This document shows, one piece after another, positions 34,665 to 46,672 of a stretch of DNA of 64,000 bases. The stretch lies in contig NC_133165.1 in the NCBI RefSeq assembly GCF_040802235.1, positions 44,467,629 through 44,531,628 of the forward strand. Direction: 5' to 3'. Source of the stretch: Manis javanica (taxonomy: Eukaryota > Chordata > Mammalia > Pholidota > Manidae). Position 1 is the stretch's first letter; every line of letters starts with the position of its first letter. The notes beneath the pieces are model-generated. The model was not told the origin of the DNA, made no database searches, and worked only from the letters and a program-made list of their open reading frames with translations. A program made the position numbers and the translations under genes.

Positions 34665-36304
34665 GCAGTTACTGTGTGCTGACCTCCAATGAGTTCTGCA
34701 CAGTGGTATAGAGGGCATGTCAAAGTGTGGGCAAAGGGTCTGTTTGTTTCTACGCAGAAGATCAAGGCCTAGCTTGGATACCCAGAAAATGAACTAAGAT
34801 ACGATATGAGGAGGAGCTTCCGGCATCAGCACTCTCTGGAGGACTCGTGCCGGGGGATGATCATCAAAAAGCCTCCACAGGGATCCGGACGATGCTGCGG
34901 TTGTGGCTGCATCCAGCCCACCGTCTCCTGGACTTGCCATAAGAAGGAGGAGGGAGATGTCTAGGCTGGCATGTGCATACAGTGAGACAACGAATTTGAC
35001 TGGATGTGTACTGTTGGAACTCAACCAGGAGTTGGGAGGGGTGCAAGTTGTAGCACCCCAAAATCTCATGACTATAGACTATCTATGGTTAAAAGAACAT
35101 ATGGGATGTGAACAGATCCCAGAAATGGGCTGCTTTAATTTGTCTGATGGTTCAAGTACAGTTGGAAAATATCCATCATATCATAGATAAATTTTCACAA
35201 ATGCCTAGGGTGCCTAAATGGTTTTCTTGGCTTCACTGGAGATGGCTGGTAATTATAGATTTGCTTTGTTTATGTCACCGTATTCCTATTATGTTAATAT
35301 GTGTGTGCAAATTAGTTAGTAGTTTAAAACCTATACATACTTAAGGTACTATACAAGAAGATATGTCAAAGAAATAATCAATCCTCCCAAGTTTCCTTCA
35401 TATGCTACATCTATAGCTTTTCTTCTTCCTTCCTAATTACAAACCTTAAATAGAATTCGTGCCTCATATCGAATTTACCGAGTATCATAATTCCTCCAGG
35501 TGGTAAAGATACCTCGAGACAAGTGCTGGGCATAGAAGCCACAGGGCATAAATCTGCAAAGAAGTAAAAAGCTAACCTTTGCAAACAATATGGCTTCTCT
35601 CTCACTTACCAACTTTACATTTCCCTGTATGGCCCCGGAAGATGACTGGTTAGCCAGAGACGGGTAAGATTCCTCAAGGGAGGAACAACCTAAGACAGGC
35701 ACAGTCGCAGGGGGGCCATCAGGTGAGAATTTGGGGATCAACAGAGGTGAGGCTCAGAACCTCACCCCCCCTGCTTTGAGAGAAATCTTCTGCATCCGTG
35801 GATGTCTTGCTGCCCTTGTCTAGCCTGGATTAATACTTAGTCCATAGGCACACACCTGATCATCTGATCATCTACATTTGCCTTCTTACAGCGCTAAACT
35901 ATGTTTTCTACCTTTATCTTGCATCTACCTACCACTTCAGCATTTTATTAAAAATAAAAATAATAATAATAATAGGAGAAATGTGGGATCAACATATAAA
36001 TCAAGTACAAAAATCAAATGAATATTCATATTTGACCTGATGGTTTATAGGTCATATTGCATGATCAAAACCGAAAGTTTCTGTGATGAATGCCCTTGTA
36101 CTGTTCACCATGTAAGAATTTATTCACTCTGTAAGAATTCGTTCACCATGTAAGAACTTGTTCGTTATGCTTCAGAAGATTGGAGACTGACGAGAATTAG
36201 GCTTGAGATGGATTAATGATTGTACATTGAGCATTGACCCCCCTATACTGAATTTTATTGTTGTTAACAACCATTTGATCAATAAATATGAGAGATGCCC
36301 TCTC
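34665..36304 (+). mobile_element. Retroviral 3' end attached to L1-D (env fragment, PPT, U3-R, polyA)
   Basis: Bases 34903-35343 contain a decayed envelope transmembrane-subunit fragment in two frames, ending in a hydrophobic segment with WFSWLHWRW just before it. A polypurine tract AGGAGAAA (35974-35981) lies directly before a TG start (35982). A U3-R-like region follows with AATAAA at 36281-36286, and an A-run starts 18 bases later. U5 is absent. That is the structure of a polyadenylated retroviral mRNA copied as cDNA, not an integrated provirus. The env resembles betaretrovirus-like envelopes, but this is uncertain. No functional protein is present. Confidence 0.7.
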
Positions 36305-36354
36305 AAAAAAAAAAAAAAAAATAACCAAACAAAAAAAAAAAAAAAAAAAAACAG
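36305..36354 (+). repeat. Internal A-rich tract
   Basis: Two A-runs are separated by ataaccaaac. It is interpreted as the former poly(A) tail of the retroviral cDNA segment. Confidence 0.8.
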
Positions 36355-37877
36355 GAAAGGAAAAAAAAGAAGAGGCAGGAAAGGATTGGGAGTGGGCAGG
36401 GTTTTATCACCCCAGTAATGTAGCCTATTCCATTTTTCACTAAGTCTCTCTGCATATGAGAGGAAAATGAGTCTCCCGAGGTTATGCCAAGACAGCAGTG
36501 ACCTGGCCAGAACAGCAAAAAAGGCTCTCGAGAAACCCACAGCCTTCAATGAAATCTCTCACAATGAAATTCTCTGTAAGTGAATTATTCCCTTGAAGTC
36601 AGGCCCTCACCTGGCCAGAGCTGCTTAGGACGTGGGACAGCAGTTCATCCACACTTCCCTACCCCAACTCCTGGGATAAAATGAGAATTCTTGTATTTTA
36701 AACACCAGGCTGTTAACAAAGAGGCTTATTTATTTAGAGACACTGGGCAGATAAGGAGCCAGCACAAAACAGATGAGAGCCCATTGTTAAATTTCCAGAA
36801 ATTTTATGAGCCAGTTGTGAAACAGTCATTATTAAACATTTAATTATATAAGCTTATGATTAAATACATTATGTAAAAAGCAAAAGGTAATAAAAAGTCC
36901 AAACTCATCACTTCATAATTATTTAACTATATTTCACAACTCTCTATACCCTTGAGGTTATTTGCATCTATAGTATCTACATGGTAGAAATACTATCACG
37001 GTATCCTAATACTGTGCATTTAACTTTTCCTGTTCCTTCTTACATAAATTTAGCACATTATTATACTTTTAATAAGCCTTTTGAATGTAATAGCTTCCAA
37101 TATAGAATTCCTCAGATTACATAAAATGACCTGTTTTTATCATTTCTAATTCTGCCTTACACAATATTAGGCAACAGGGGAAAAAAAGAGCCCAAACTGC
37201 ACTCACACTATTACAATATAGAAATGCCTAATGGGTATGAACAAGGTTTAAAAAGGAAACATAACAATCAAAACAGTTAATGTTCAAGTCATAAACTGTG
37301 AGTTTTTAAATCAGCATGTTTGCCATGTAAAGCAAGTCCAGCCTCCAGGCATTATTGAAGATCTATAGGTAAAGTGGCATGTAAACATTGTAAGTTATAG
37401 TCATTTTGTAATTTTGATTTTGTTACAATAGGTTTTCTTAGGAAAAAAAAATCATGTGCCCACATAAGAAATATACCTTGGGGGTGGAAAAATCTCACTG
37501 GCATATTTTGCTATATTGCATTTTGAAGAGACGTTGAATAAAAAAAAGAAATCATGATGTAGAAAAAAACGTTGCATACTGGGAACTGACTACCAACTAA
37601 TTCAATGATATTGTCTAAGTCACCTAGTTTCCTTCTGTCTCCTCTGCAGTAAAATGAAAAGATCTATGCCGTCCAGTAGAGTAGCCACGAGTCATACTGA
37701 GCTGTTGAAATGTGGCTACTACAAATAGACATGCGTTATGAGTGTAAAATCCTCACCAGTATAAATATATACTTTTTACAAAACACAGAATGTAATACAG
37801 CTATCTCATTAGTAACTTTTATGTTGATTACATATTGAAATACTATCTTTAGTATACTGGGTTAAACAAAATTTGTT
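36355..37877 (+). other. Distal part of the L1-D insert, likely 3'-transduced genomic sequence
   Basis: No coding capacity is visible. It is AT-rich and non-repetitive for most of its length. At about 37665-37870 it resembles an old DNA-transposon fossil (gtccagtagagtagccac... and ttgattacatattgaaat). It lies inside the 18-bp duplications, so it entered with the insertion or became nested in it. It ends at an A-rich tail without a clear AATAAA just upstream. Confidence 0.6.
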
Positions 37878-37899
37878 TAAAAAAAAAAAAACAAAAAAA

Positions 37900-37917
37900 A
37901 AAAACATACAAACATGA
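37900..37917 (+). repeat. Target-site duplication, right copy (L1-D)
   Basis: AAAAACATACAAACATGA is identical to 27568-27585 and directly follows the A-rich tail at 37878-37899. Confidence 0.93.
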
Positions 37918-38004
37918 AAAAAAATTTTAGAGGGGGTAGAATTATTGAGGAAAAGGGGTTTCTTTTTCAAAATTGTACTAATGAGAAGTATTGTAGCATA
38001 GAAA

Positions 38005-38265
38005 TTAGAAGGAAGCTCTCTCAAGCCAGACTGTTTGGGTGCGCTGGTTCTGCCATTTCTGATGACCTATGGCTGCCATAGGGATGAACTTTGGCAAAGA
38101 CCTTTTAGTGCCTCAGTTTCTTCATCTGTAAAGTGGGGTAATAATCCTTATTCTAGAGAGTTGTTATGAGGTTTAATCAATATGTGGAAACTCTTAGCAA
38201 TATTACCAACAGTTCCCGGCACATAGTAAGTACTCTCTAAGTGCTAGCTGTTTAAACTGTTCTTT
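38005..38265 (+). mobile_element. MIR SINE
   Basis: It contains the ancient mammalian MIR core, with gtttgggtgcgctggttctgcc, cctcagtttcttcatctg and ggcacatagtaagtactctc in order. Confidence 0.85.
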
Positions 38266-38349
38266 TTATTCATTTACAATTTAATAAAATCTTTTAAAAA
38301 TAACTGCCTAATCATCATTGATACTCTTGTGCACCTTCTACATCTCAGA

Positions 38350-39130
38350 AAAAGCTTAGCATATTTGTGCAGTTTTATTGAAGTTAGATAATAAAGTTTA
38401 CCCATTTTAAGTGTACAGTCTTAAGATTTTTGATAAATGTATACACTAGTATAATCGCTATCAAAACCAAGATATAGAATTTCCATCACCACTCAAAATT
38501 CTTTCATGCCCCTTTGCAGTTGGCTGCTCCCTACCTCACCCAGCCCCAGACAACCACTGATCTGCTTTCTGTCCCTGTCAATTAGTTCTGCCTGTTGTAG
38601 AATTTCATACAAATTCAGTCATACAATATGTACTCTTTTATGTCTGGCTTCTCTGGTCTAACATAATTTTGAGATTCTTCAGTTTGTTGCATGTAACAAT
38701 AGTTGTTCCTTATTCTTGCTGAGTAGCATGCCATTATATAGGTATCCCACAATATTTTTTTATCCCTTTACCCATTGACGGACACTGGATTGTTTCCAGC
38801 TTCTGCCTATTATGAATAAAGTTGCTATGCAGATTTGTAAAAAACTCTTTGCATGGACATGTTTTCATTTTTCTTGGGTAAATACCTAAATACAGAATTG
38901 TTGGGTCCTTTGGTGAGTGTACATGTAATTTACTGTTGACAAATTGTCAAACTGTTTTCCAAAGTGGCTGGACCATTTTGCATTTCACCACCAATGCATC
39001 CTTGGCAATACTTGATGTCAGTCTGTTTAATTTTAGCCATTCAAGTGGAAATGTAGTGGTACTCATCATGGTTTTAAATTGCATTTCCCTGGTAACTGAT
39101 GAGAGGACATCACTTTTAAATGGTAGCCCA
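38350..39130 (-). mobile_element. Ancient L1M fragment
   Basis: This is the antisense of an old L1 3' UTR and ORF2 C-terminus. It shows typical antisense phrases such as tattgaagttagataataaag, ccttattcttgctgagtagcatgcc and aattgttgggtcctttggtgag. It is strongly diverged from the young L1s here. Confidence 0.85.
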
Positions 39131-39599
39131 TTCCTGGGGAACAGAAGAGAGACATGGGCCAAAAGAAGTTCTACCATTTCAAGCTTAAATATCCAAGAGA
39201 ATGAAAACTACTGTCACTGACAAAGAAGAGTGAAATTGGGAGTCAGTGATTATTTGGCATAGGGATTTATTTTTGAAGTTATGGCAGGCATTAAGGGGGA
39301 AATCTGCATGAGTTACAGGTTTGGAGCTCATGTGAGAGGTCAGAGTCAGGTATCAGTAGAGCTGTGAGGTGAAGCATAAGCAGAGAGAGCCTAGAGAGTG
39401 AGCTGAGGGCCAACAATTGAGTATTGGGGTTCAGAGGAAGGGCCAGTATTAAGAGAACATCAAGGGGTAGTCCCAAGAATAATGTCATCTACTTCTGGAC
39501 TCAAAGAGTCTCAAGAAATACCTTCAGAACACATTTTCCATAATCTTAAATTAGTAAAATCTGAGGACTGGGAGGTGGGTACAATTCCTAGGCTGTGAG

Positions 39600-41690
39600 C
39601 TCATTGACCACAGGACATCTGTGCTTGGTGAGGGATCCTACAGCTGCACTGACTGTGGCAAGAGCTTCTGGCATAGTTACCCTCTGCCATTCATCTTTGA
39701 AGTCATGCTGGTGAGAAGCCCTACTCCTGTCCTGACTACAGAAAATGTTTCAGCCAGAGTTCCAATCTACTTCAGCACCATGAGGTTCACCAGGGAGATA
39801 AGCTCTGTAAGTGTGGGGACCTGTGGGAAAGGTTTGCTCAGAGGGCATCCCTCAAATAACTCAGAAAGGTCCATACTTGCCACAGTCCTTACATAGGAAA
39901 AGTGGATCTATTTGCCCATTGTGCACATGCAATGCTCACAGGTGCATGCTTGCATGCCTGTTGGCGGTGAGCCACAGCTGTCTTTATTGCTAAAGCACAG
40001 GGAGCTCCACCCAGTGCTTTCTCCTGGGGTTGTGCAGAGGCAGAGAGGCCCGGAGGCAGAGCTGAGAACAGAGGGGTAGCGAATCACCAGAAGCAGATGT
40101 GATTCTAGTACTCAACCTGCCATCACAAGAATAAAGCTTGGTATAAACCCTTTTACCCCCAACATTCCATTATTGTTATTCATTTCGGTCTCAGCAAATC
40201 CAGAGTGAATTTGGCTGGGGTTGAAATCCCCCTCAGGCTAGACACCCTATCATTGTCCCCAGTGTGGCACAACCTTCTGTGCAAGCTCCAGCCTCATTAA
40301 GCACCAGCAAATCCACTCTGAGGAGAAGCCATATATCTGTGGGGAGTGTGGCAAGGGCTTTACAGTCAGGTCTCTGCTGAGGGCTCACCAAGGAGTACAT
40401 AATGGGCTGAACTCCTACATCTATCCCAGCACAACGAGGCTTTGGGGGATTAGTGGAAGCGGATACAACACCCGAGAATTCACACAGGTGAGTGAGCATC
40501 CCTTCTGCTGCTCCAATTGTGGTGACAGCTTTGGTCAGAAGACTGCCCTCATCCAGCATGTTTACCTGCAGGCAACAGAGGAGAAGCCTTTTATGTGTGG
40601 GGAGTGTGGGGAGAGTTTCAGCCTCTGAATCAAGCTCAACCACCATATGGCTTGGCACAGGCTCTGAGTTCCATTTCACAGCTCTGGCCAAGCTAGCCCT
40701 CCATTCACTTCAGCCCAGTAGAAGCCCCAGATCCTTCTTCCTTTTCCATCTCCTCCTGTTCATATCACCACTCCAACATGCTTTCCCTTATTCTGCCCAT
40801 CCACTACTCTGATTGATTCTGCTTCCCACCTCCTAAGTCCTCAGCTTCTGATCACACTCATCTTTCTCCAGATTCCTCACCCCATCCTCTCACCTCTTAT
40901 GCACCCATTTTTCTCCCTGTACTATTATTCATCAACACTCCCTCATTTCTCCTCTGCACCCCCTCTCCCCAGGACTCCCTTTGCCTCAAGGACTCCTGCA
41001 GAGGCCAGATTCCAAGTTCACCCTTCATGGTGAACAAGAAGCAGCCATGACTACAAGGGTACCTGTTCTGAGTGTGAGAAGAATTTCCCAGCCAGTGGTA
41101 AGTTTCTCCAGCACCAGCGCACACATACAGGTGAGCAGCTTTATATCTGCTCTGAGTGTGAGAAGCGCTTCACCCAGAGCTCCTCCCTGATCCAGCATAA
41201 AAAGATCCAGTAAGTGGAAAAGCCACATCTGTGTGCAGAGTGTGGTCAGGGCTTCAGTCAGTGTGTCCACTTGATCAACCACCAGTGGGTACACTCAAGG
41301 GAATGGCCATTAGCTCACCATGAGTGCTAGGAGTGTTTCTGGGAGGCCTGGCAGTTGTCCAGGCACCAGCAGACCACCCACCTGGCAACTCAGGAGGTAG
41401 GGAGTGATGAGGCCCAGAAACCATATTAGTGTGGGCCTTGTGGAAAATGGTTTAGGCAGCAGGCTGCTCTGAGTCAGCACAAGAGGACTCATAATGCAGA
41501 CCAGCTCTACAAATGTGGCCAGCATGGGCATGGCTTTGGAAAGAGCACCAGATTCCTTTGCCATCATCAGACATTCACTGGAGAGAAGCCCTACCAGTAT
41601 CTCCAGTGTGGGAAAGCTTTTAGCCAGAGGTCTAACCTTGCCAGACACCAACGAAACAATGTGATGCAGCCCAACTGTGCCCTGTAGTAG
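39600..41690 (+). pseudogene. C2H2 zinc-finger gene remnant
   Basis: Many degraded fingers with Cys-X2-Cys and His-X3-His spacing and TGEKP-type linkers are visible in all three frames. Examples are tactcctgc-type CTDCGKSFW near 39640, CGECGKGF near 40340, CSNCGDSFG near 40510, [12 protein letters not shown] near 41150 and CGKAFSQRSNLARHQR near 41610. Stops and frameshifts occur between almost every pair, so no long protein survives. The position next to COX6A2 matches the human ZNF843 neighbourhood, but orthology cannot be decided from the sequence alone. It probably once encoded a DNA-binding repressor. Confidence 0.8.
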
Positions 41691-41699
41691 CCTTGCGGG

Positions 41700-42085
41700 A
41701 AGACCTGGGGATCAGTGACACATTTCTTCCCCTCTACCTGTACTATCTTATGAAGAAGGCAGAGGGTTTTGCTTTTGTTTTATTTTGTTTTTTGCTGAAT
41801 CCCACTCCTCTCTCATTTCTATCAAACCTCACAGCTTACAGGATTTAAGGAAGTAGTAGGCAGAGGTATGTTACTGAACTATGGATATTCTTGATATAAG
41901 GATAATATTAAGTGATATCTTAGTATCAGTGATTAATAAATTATTTCTCTTATTCTTTTTAAAAATTATTTGGTGTTTTTCACAGCAGTATGTTATTAGA
42001 GTGGGGAAAAAAAACTTGAGTTACACTATGAAAATTCAAACTGCACAGAAGTCTTCAGCAGCACCACCCATCCAGTTTCCAAGCT
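41700..42085. other. No feature recognised
   Basis: AT-rich sequence downstream of the zinc-finger remnant. I see no exon or clear repeat. Confidence 0.4.
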
Positions 42086-42089
42086 TGCT

Positions 42090-42740
42090 GCCCCAGTCCT
42101 TGATCCCTTTTCCTCCCACAGCACTGCACCTCCAACTCAAGTCCCATCAGGCACCACATACTATTCTACTTCAGAAGGTTTTCTCAACTCTGTCTTCTCC
42201 TTTCTGTTGCCAGTGATACTGCCTTAAGTGCAAATCCTTGCCGTTATTTGCCTGGATTATTGCAAAAGACTCCTACTAATCAGTGTGTCCATCTTCCAAT
42301 GTCTGCACTCAGTTCATCACCCATACACTTCACCAGGTACATTCAGCCCTTTCTCCCCACTGCCAGCCTGGCCTACAGCATTGAGCACAGCACAGCCTAC
42401 ATGGCTTCTCAGTTTGGCTTTGCCCTACATCTTAGCTTACTGACCATGGCCTCTCATACTTTTGTGCCTTGCACTTGTTTTATTTCCCTCAATTGCCCAG
42501 AATGCCCTACTTTTCTGTCACCTAAACTTGTCCTACTTACCATTGGAGCCCCAATGCCATTGAAAACTTTCCCAAACTCATTATCACACTTGGTGTGAAA
42601 ACTGCTGCAGTGGAATTGTGAACCTTCATGAATGTTTGGTCACATGTCTCTCTCTTCCAGCAGGTTGAGCTCATGAAAGCAGAAACTGGCACAGTGCCTG
42701 ACCCACAGCAGGCACTCAGTAAATATTAATTGAAACAGGG
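42090..42740 (+). mobile_element. L2 LINE 3' fragment
   Basis: The block ends with gagctcatgaaagcagaaactggcacagtgcctgacccacagcaggcactcagtaaatatt, the usual L2 3' terminal pattern. The preceding CT-rich region also fits L2 ORF2 relics. Confidence 0.7.
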
Positions 42741-42744
42741 AACC

Positions 42745-45545
42745 AATTCCAGTTGCTCAAGTTTTTTATCTAAGACTGGGGTTTCTTTTATCCTTGTTGT
42801 CCTCCCAAGACACAATATGGAGATACACTTGGAAAGTTAACCAAAGTGACTGCACCCAGTCTATGGCCTCCTGGTCCCTTTGCCTGCCATTCAATGGTTT
42901 CATGGTTATTTCTATAGTGATACCAGAGAAGAGTGCCTGGAAACAATGGTGTTTGCTTGGGTTCAGGGCATTGCATCCGCACATTTGTAATAATGAGGTT
43001 ACCACAAATTGCAAATACTTTGCATTTGATGATGGTCTCATCAAATTTTCAGCAGCATCAATTACAGTAAAGAAAGGTCTTCAAGTGTATCTTCAATAAT
43101 CAGCATTTATGGTCATAAAATACCTGATATTAATAAGTCACCATTTTAGGGCCTCTTTACATACCAACTGGCCTAGAGAGCACAGCATATAGGATGTGAC
43201 ATGAAGGTCTCATGTGGGAGCAGCAACTTCTGGCCCATGATATAACTGCAGTCTGGGCTTGAGTTATATCAGTCATAAGGCTAACTGAACACGAGTGTGC
43301 CTGGCTAAGCTAAAACCCTCATGTCCCCAGCATTAGATAGATTTCAGAGAAATCAGGTCAGAGGTCTAGATTTAGTTTGATGTATAACATTACACTGTTA
43401 CGAAATGTAAGAAAATATAAGTACAAAGTCTCAATCATTAAACCTAGCCAGACTACATCTCAATGTATAATTTATGTGACTACATTTTAACCAATATTAG
43501 ACCCCATCAGGCACTCATTAAGTTGAATTCATTAAAGCCACACATACTTCAGAATGTTTATTAAGAACATTTATATCTATCTTCTACAAAAGAAGGAAAA
43601 AGTTTTCAGTGAAACATGTATCATAGTATAGGGGAACAGAAATCAGAAATTCACTGCTAGAAGTTTGAAGATACACTGTAGTTTCACAGAAAACATTTAG
43701 CAATTAGTGAAGACTTACAACACCATCTTTTTGTTATTTCACACAACTGAAAAGTGTCTTAAGGGTACAGATCTTTCTCAATTCTGGCACATCTTGATCC
43801 ATGGGTTCAAAAAATATTAATGAGGCTAGCTCACTCCCCATCTTTCAAGTTTGCTCCAAAGAATGGCTCCAATATTGGCTTCAGTCTAAGGCTCCAGCCT
43901 GAGGCTCCTGCAACTCCAAGTCCAGTTGAACTATTGTGTCTTAATAGTTCAAGAAAAAAGTCCCAAAACTGAGACTCATAGACATTTATCCAAGCCAAAT
44001 TAATCACTATAGCTGAGAGAACAGAATAATCTGATGGGCTATGTCGGGATCATGTGGACCCCCTTGGAGCTGGAGTCAACACCACCTGAACTGTTAACTG
44101 AAAAATGGTTGGGGGTGGGTGTTTCACAAAGAAAACGCAGATTGTTATCAGAAGAAGAAGGTATGGGTATGTTGGGCAGACCACAAAACAATAGATGTCC
44201 ACTATGATAAGCTTCTAGCCCTTTCCAAGGGCAGAGGGGTCAAAAAGCCCCTTTTCAGATGCTACCATCCTATGGTCATTAGCCTATTTTACTCCAACTT
44301 CCTTTACCGTTCACCTTAGCAAACTCATGTTCTGCATCATCATTGTATCATCTTTTGGGGGCAACCCCAATTTCAAACTTCTGTCCTACGCACCCCCATA
44401 AACACATTTATAGTAATGGATCACATGTTGGATTGATCTTTGCTTTGGAAAATATGGTCATGGTGTGTAACATACCAGGAAAGAGGAATAAGAGAAATTG
44501 ACACAGAGTTGTCCAGCACAGCCTTCACCACCAACAGCTGAGGAATGTCTGAAAAGTGGCTGGGATGCTGCCCCCTGGGGTTTACTTAACAGCTGATAAG
44601 TTTGTTCTTCCCTTTGCCTAAGGAACAGAAAAACCTAACCCTCTACAAACTGGAAGGTTTGGTGGCAGTGCACTTAATTGATTGTGTGAGAGAGAACTTG
44701 TGCAGTAGTGTGTATATGAAGACAGCAGGAACTGGCTCTCCACTTCCTGTGCACATAGGCAGCAAAGACAAAACGGTGATCAGCCTAGAAAAGTGCCAGC
44801 TACCTAGATAGAAGTCTGGATAGAAGTGCACCACACAAGAGCAACAGCAACAGAGGGTGGTGGCAGCCTCAGGGCACTCAACTACCAGAAAGAAGAGCTC
44901 TTCTCTTCATGGGAGCTTCCAAACTGAGACAAAGGGATGGAAATCCCCAGGCAATTGTTTGGCAATGACCAGCAAAATCTGAGTGGAGAGAGGAGAGCTG
45001 GAATCTTTTCAAGTAGAAACAGCCTCTTTGTTTTTTCCAAGAGTCATTTCCAAGTGAGTAGGGAGGGGCTTGTGTGGAGAGAAATGCCAAGTAACTTTAA
45101 CTGGAATAAGGCCCCCTTGTCTTAGCAGCAATTTCAAAGTCCAACTGGGAAAAAACAACTGTAGGAAAAATTCCCTTATAACTCAGTGAGGGCTCAGGAA
45201 TAAATTGGCAACATTACATAACATTTGTTCATCAGCTTCAGAAAAATTTCAGAAAATTCAGTAGAAAAAAAAGCTTCAGAAATTTCAGTAGAAGCTAGTA
45301 TTCAGTTTAGAACCAAGAGAAGGAAGAGTTATGGAGCCTCTTCTTGAAAAGTACCTTTTCCATTTTTCTTTTATATATTCAGATGAGGTACATAAAGTTA
45401 ATTTTCCTTTTATATATTAAATTCATATAGATTAGGTACATCACCCCTTGGTCAAAGCTGAAGACATCCTGTTGGATTATAGTTCTGAAAAGGCTAATCA
45501 TAGGGCTAGTCAATTAATATGGTTCAAGCAATCATTAAATATATA
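42745..45545. other. Intergenic, no gene recognised
   Basis: I find no splice-consistent exon or long conserved frame. The short open frames here (up to about 100 codons) have no recognisable domain. Some old repeats are likely but cannot be named. Confidence 0.4.
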
Positions 45546-45549
45546 TTTT

Positions 45550-45645
45550 TAGAAGACCTGCTTCACTCCAGGTTCTGTGCTAGTGCTGAGGACAGAATGG
45601 TGAACAAGGCAGACCTCACCTCTGTCTTGTCTGCAGCTTTCTAAC
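45550..45645 (-). mobile_element. L2 LINE 3' fragment
   Basis: The antisense L2 end reads aggttctgtgctagtgctgaggacagaatggtgaacaaggcagacctc. Confidence 0.65.
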
Positions 45646-46214
45646 CACCTGCTTTGATACAGAGTTTACACAGGCCTGCATAGGCTTCTTCTTGGTCCTC
45701 CAAGTAGACAGATATTTCAGACCTGAATTTTAGCAGTAACACTTGTCAAGTTTGTGGCCACCGGGCATCTTTTGAATACTCTTCCTATATTTGGAAATTT
45801 TCTCCAAAATACAATTCCTGCCTCCTTAAGGCAGAAGCCAGAATTCAATTTCCCAGCCTTTCAATAAGCTAGAACACAGGCAATGACCTAGATCATTTGG
45901 AGCCCATGATTCTCTGATTCAGAAGACAACAACTCAAGGATGCAAGTGTCAAAAAGAATCCATTTTCAGGAGGGGGTGAGAGTGGAACAATCTGGCTTTC
46001 CAGGGCAGCAGCAATGAAGTTTTCAGTATCCAGTGTCCAGCAGTGTGAACTGTGGTGGTGTCTCACTCCACCTGGCCCACAGAATGTTTTATTTCTGGCT
46101 GTGCAGATAGATCATAGGCCTCCTTGGCTGTACCAGTGCTACTGTGAGCTACCTAAAGTTTTCAATTGCTTACCTTTTTAAAACTAGTTAGGGTGAATTC
46201 TGGTTTTTGCACAA

Positions 46215-46350
46215 AGCTGTGGCTAATAAATATACTGAGCTACTGTTACATGCCAGACTCTAAGCTGGCATATTCCTATGTTACTTTACTTAAACTTCAT
46301 AAACATCATAAAAGGTACAAATTATTCCACATTTTATAGAAAAAAACACC
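46215..46350 (-). mobile_element. MIR-like SINE fragment
   Basis: It has tactgagctactgttacatgccagactctaagctggcata, then ttacttaaacttcataaacatcataaaagg. It is an antisense MIR relic, diverged. Confidence 0.55.
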
Positions 46351-46495
46351 TGACATTCAAGAGGACACTTAATTAAAGGCCTGTTGTGTGCCAGCCACTG
46401 GTAACAGAGTATTGAACAAGAGTTCCTGAGACTATAAAAAGACTGGCATATTATATTTTAAATGTCCTCTTACCAAAATGAGAGGCACAGTACAG

Positions 46496-46501
46496 CAGCT
46501 G
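46496..46501 (+). promoter_or_regulatory. E-box CAGCTG upstream of COX6A2
   Basis: The palindromic CAGCTG is a binding site type for MyoD-family proteins. It lies 172 bases before the COX6A2 ATG and close to a MEF2-type site, as expected for a striated-muscle gene. Function is inferred. Confidence 0.5.
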
Positions 46502-46538
46502 TCTGGAGAGAAGGACCTCATGACAGGCAGGCTTCATT

Positions 46539-46548
46539 TTAAATATAG
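46539..46548 (+). promoter_or_regulatory. MEF2-type site upstream of COX6A2
   Basis: TTAAATATAG fits the MEF2 consensus YTAWWWWTAR exactly and lies 125 bases before the ATG. Muscle expression of the mammalian COX6A heart/muscle isoform is known to depend on MEF2 and E-box elements. Confidence 0.6.
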
Positions 46549-46672
46549 AAAACCCCTAAAAATAACCACCCATGTTACAGACTCAACAGGTCATTGGCCC
46601 AAGAAGAGGGGAGGGGCCTCAGTGAAGGAGAGGGAAAGGACAGTGCTATTGTTCCTAGCTTTTCTCATCGCA

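Larger units (their letters stand above)
27586..37899 (+). mobile_element. L1-D: intact full-length L1 with ~3.2-kb 3' extension
   Basis: This is a single insertion bounded by perfect 18-bp duplications. The order is 5' UTR (27586-29196) with 210-bp monomers, ORF1 (29197-30120), a 168-bp inter-ORF spacer, ORF2 (30289-34131), a 3' UTR with a G-rich tract, a first A-tract (34648-34664), a retroviral 3'-end segment (34665-36304), a second A-rich tract (36305-36354), 1.5 kb of transduction-like sequence (36355-37877) and a terminal A-rich tail (37878-37899). Both ORFs are uninterrupted, so the element may still be able to move. Whether the extension was copied with the L1 or nested later is discussed in the findings. 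Confidence 0.9.

Noticed and set aside
35982-36304. A conventional SINE with its own Pol III promoter
   Set aside because: No A/B boxes are evident, and the polypurine tract next to TG plus an AATAAA-directed tail fit a retroviral mRNA end better.
36203-36549. Lys-rich or Phe-rich frames of 70-125 codons
   Set aside because: They are translations of the A-rich tract and its complement.
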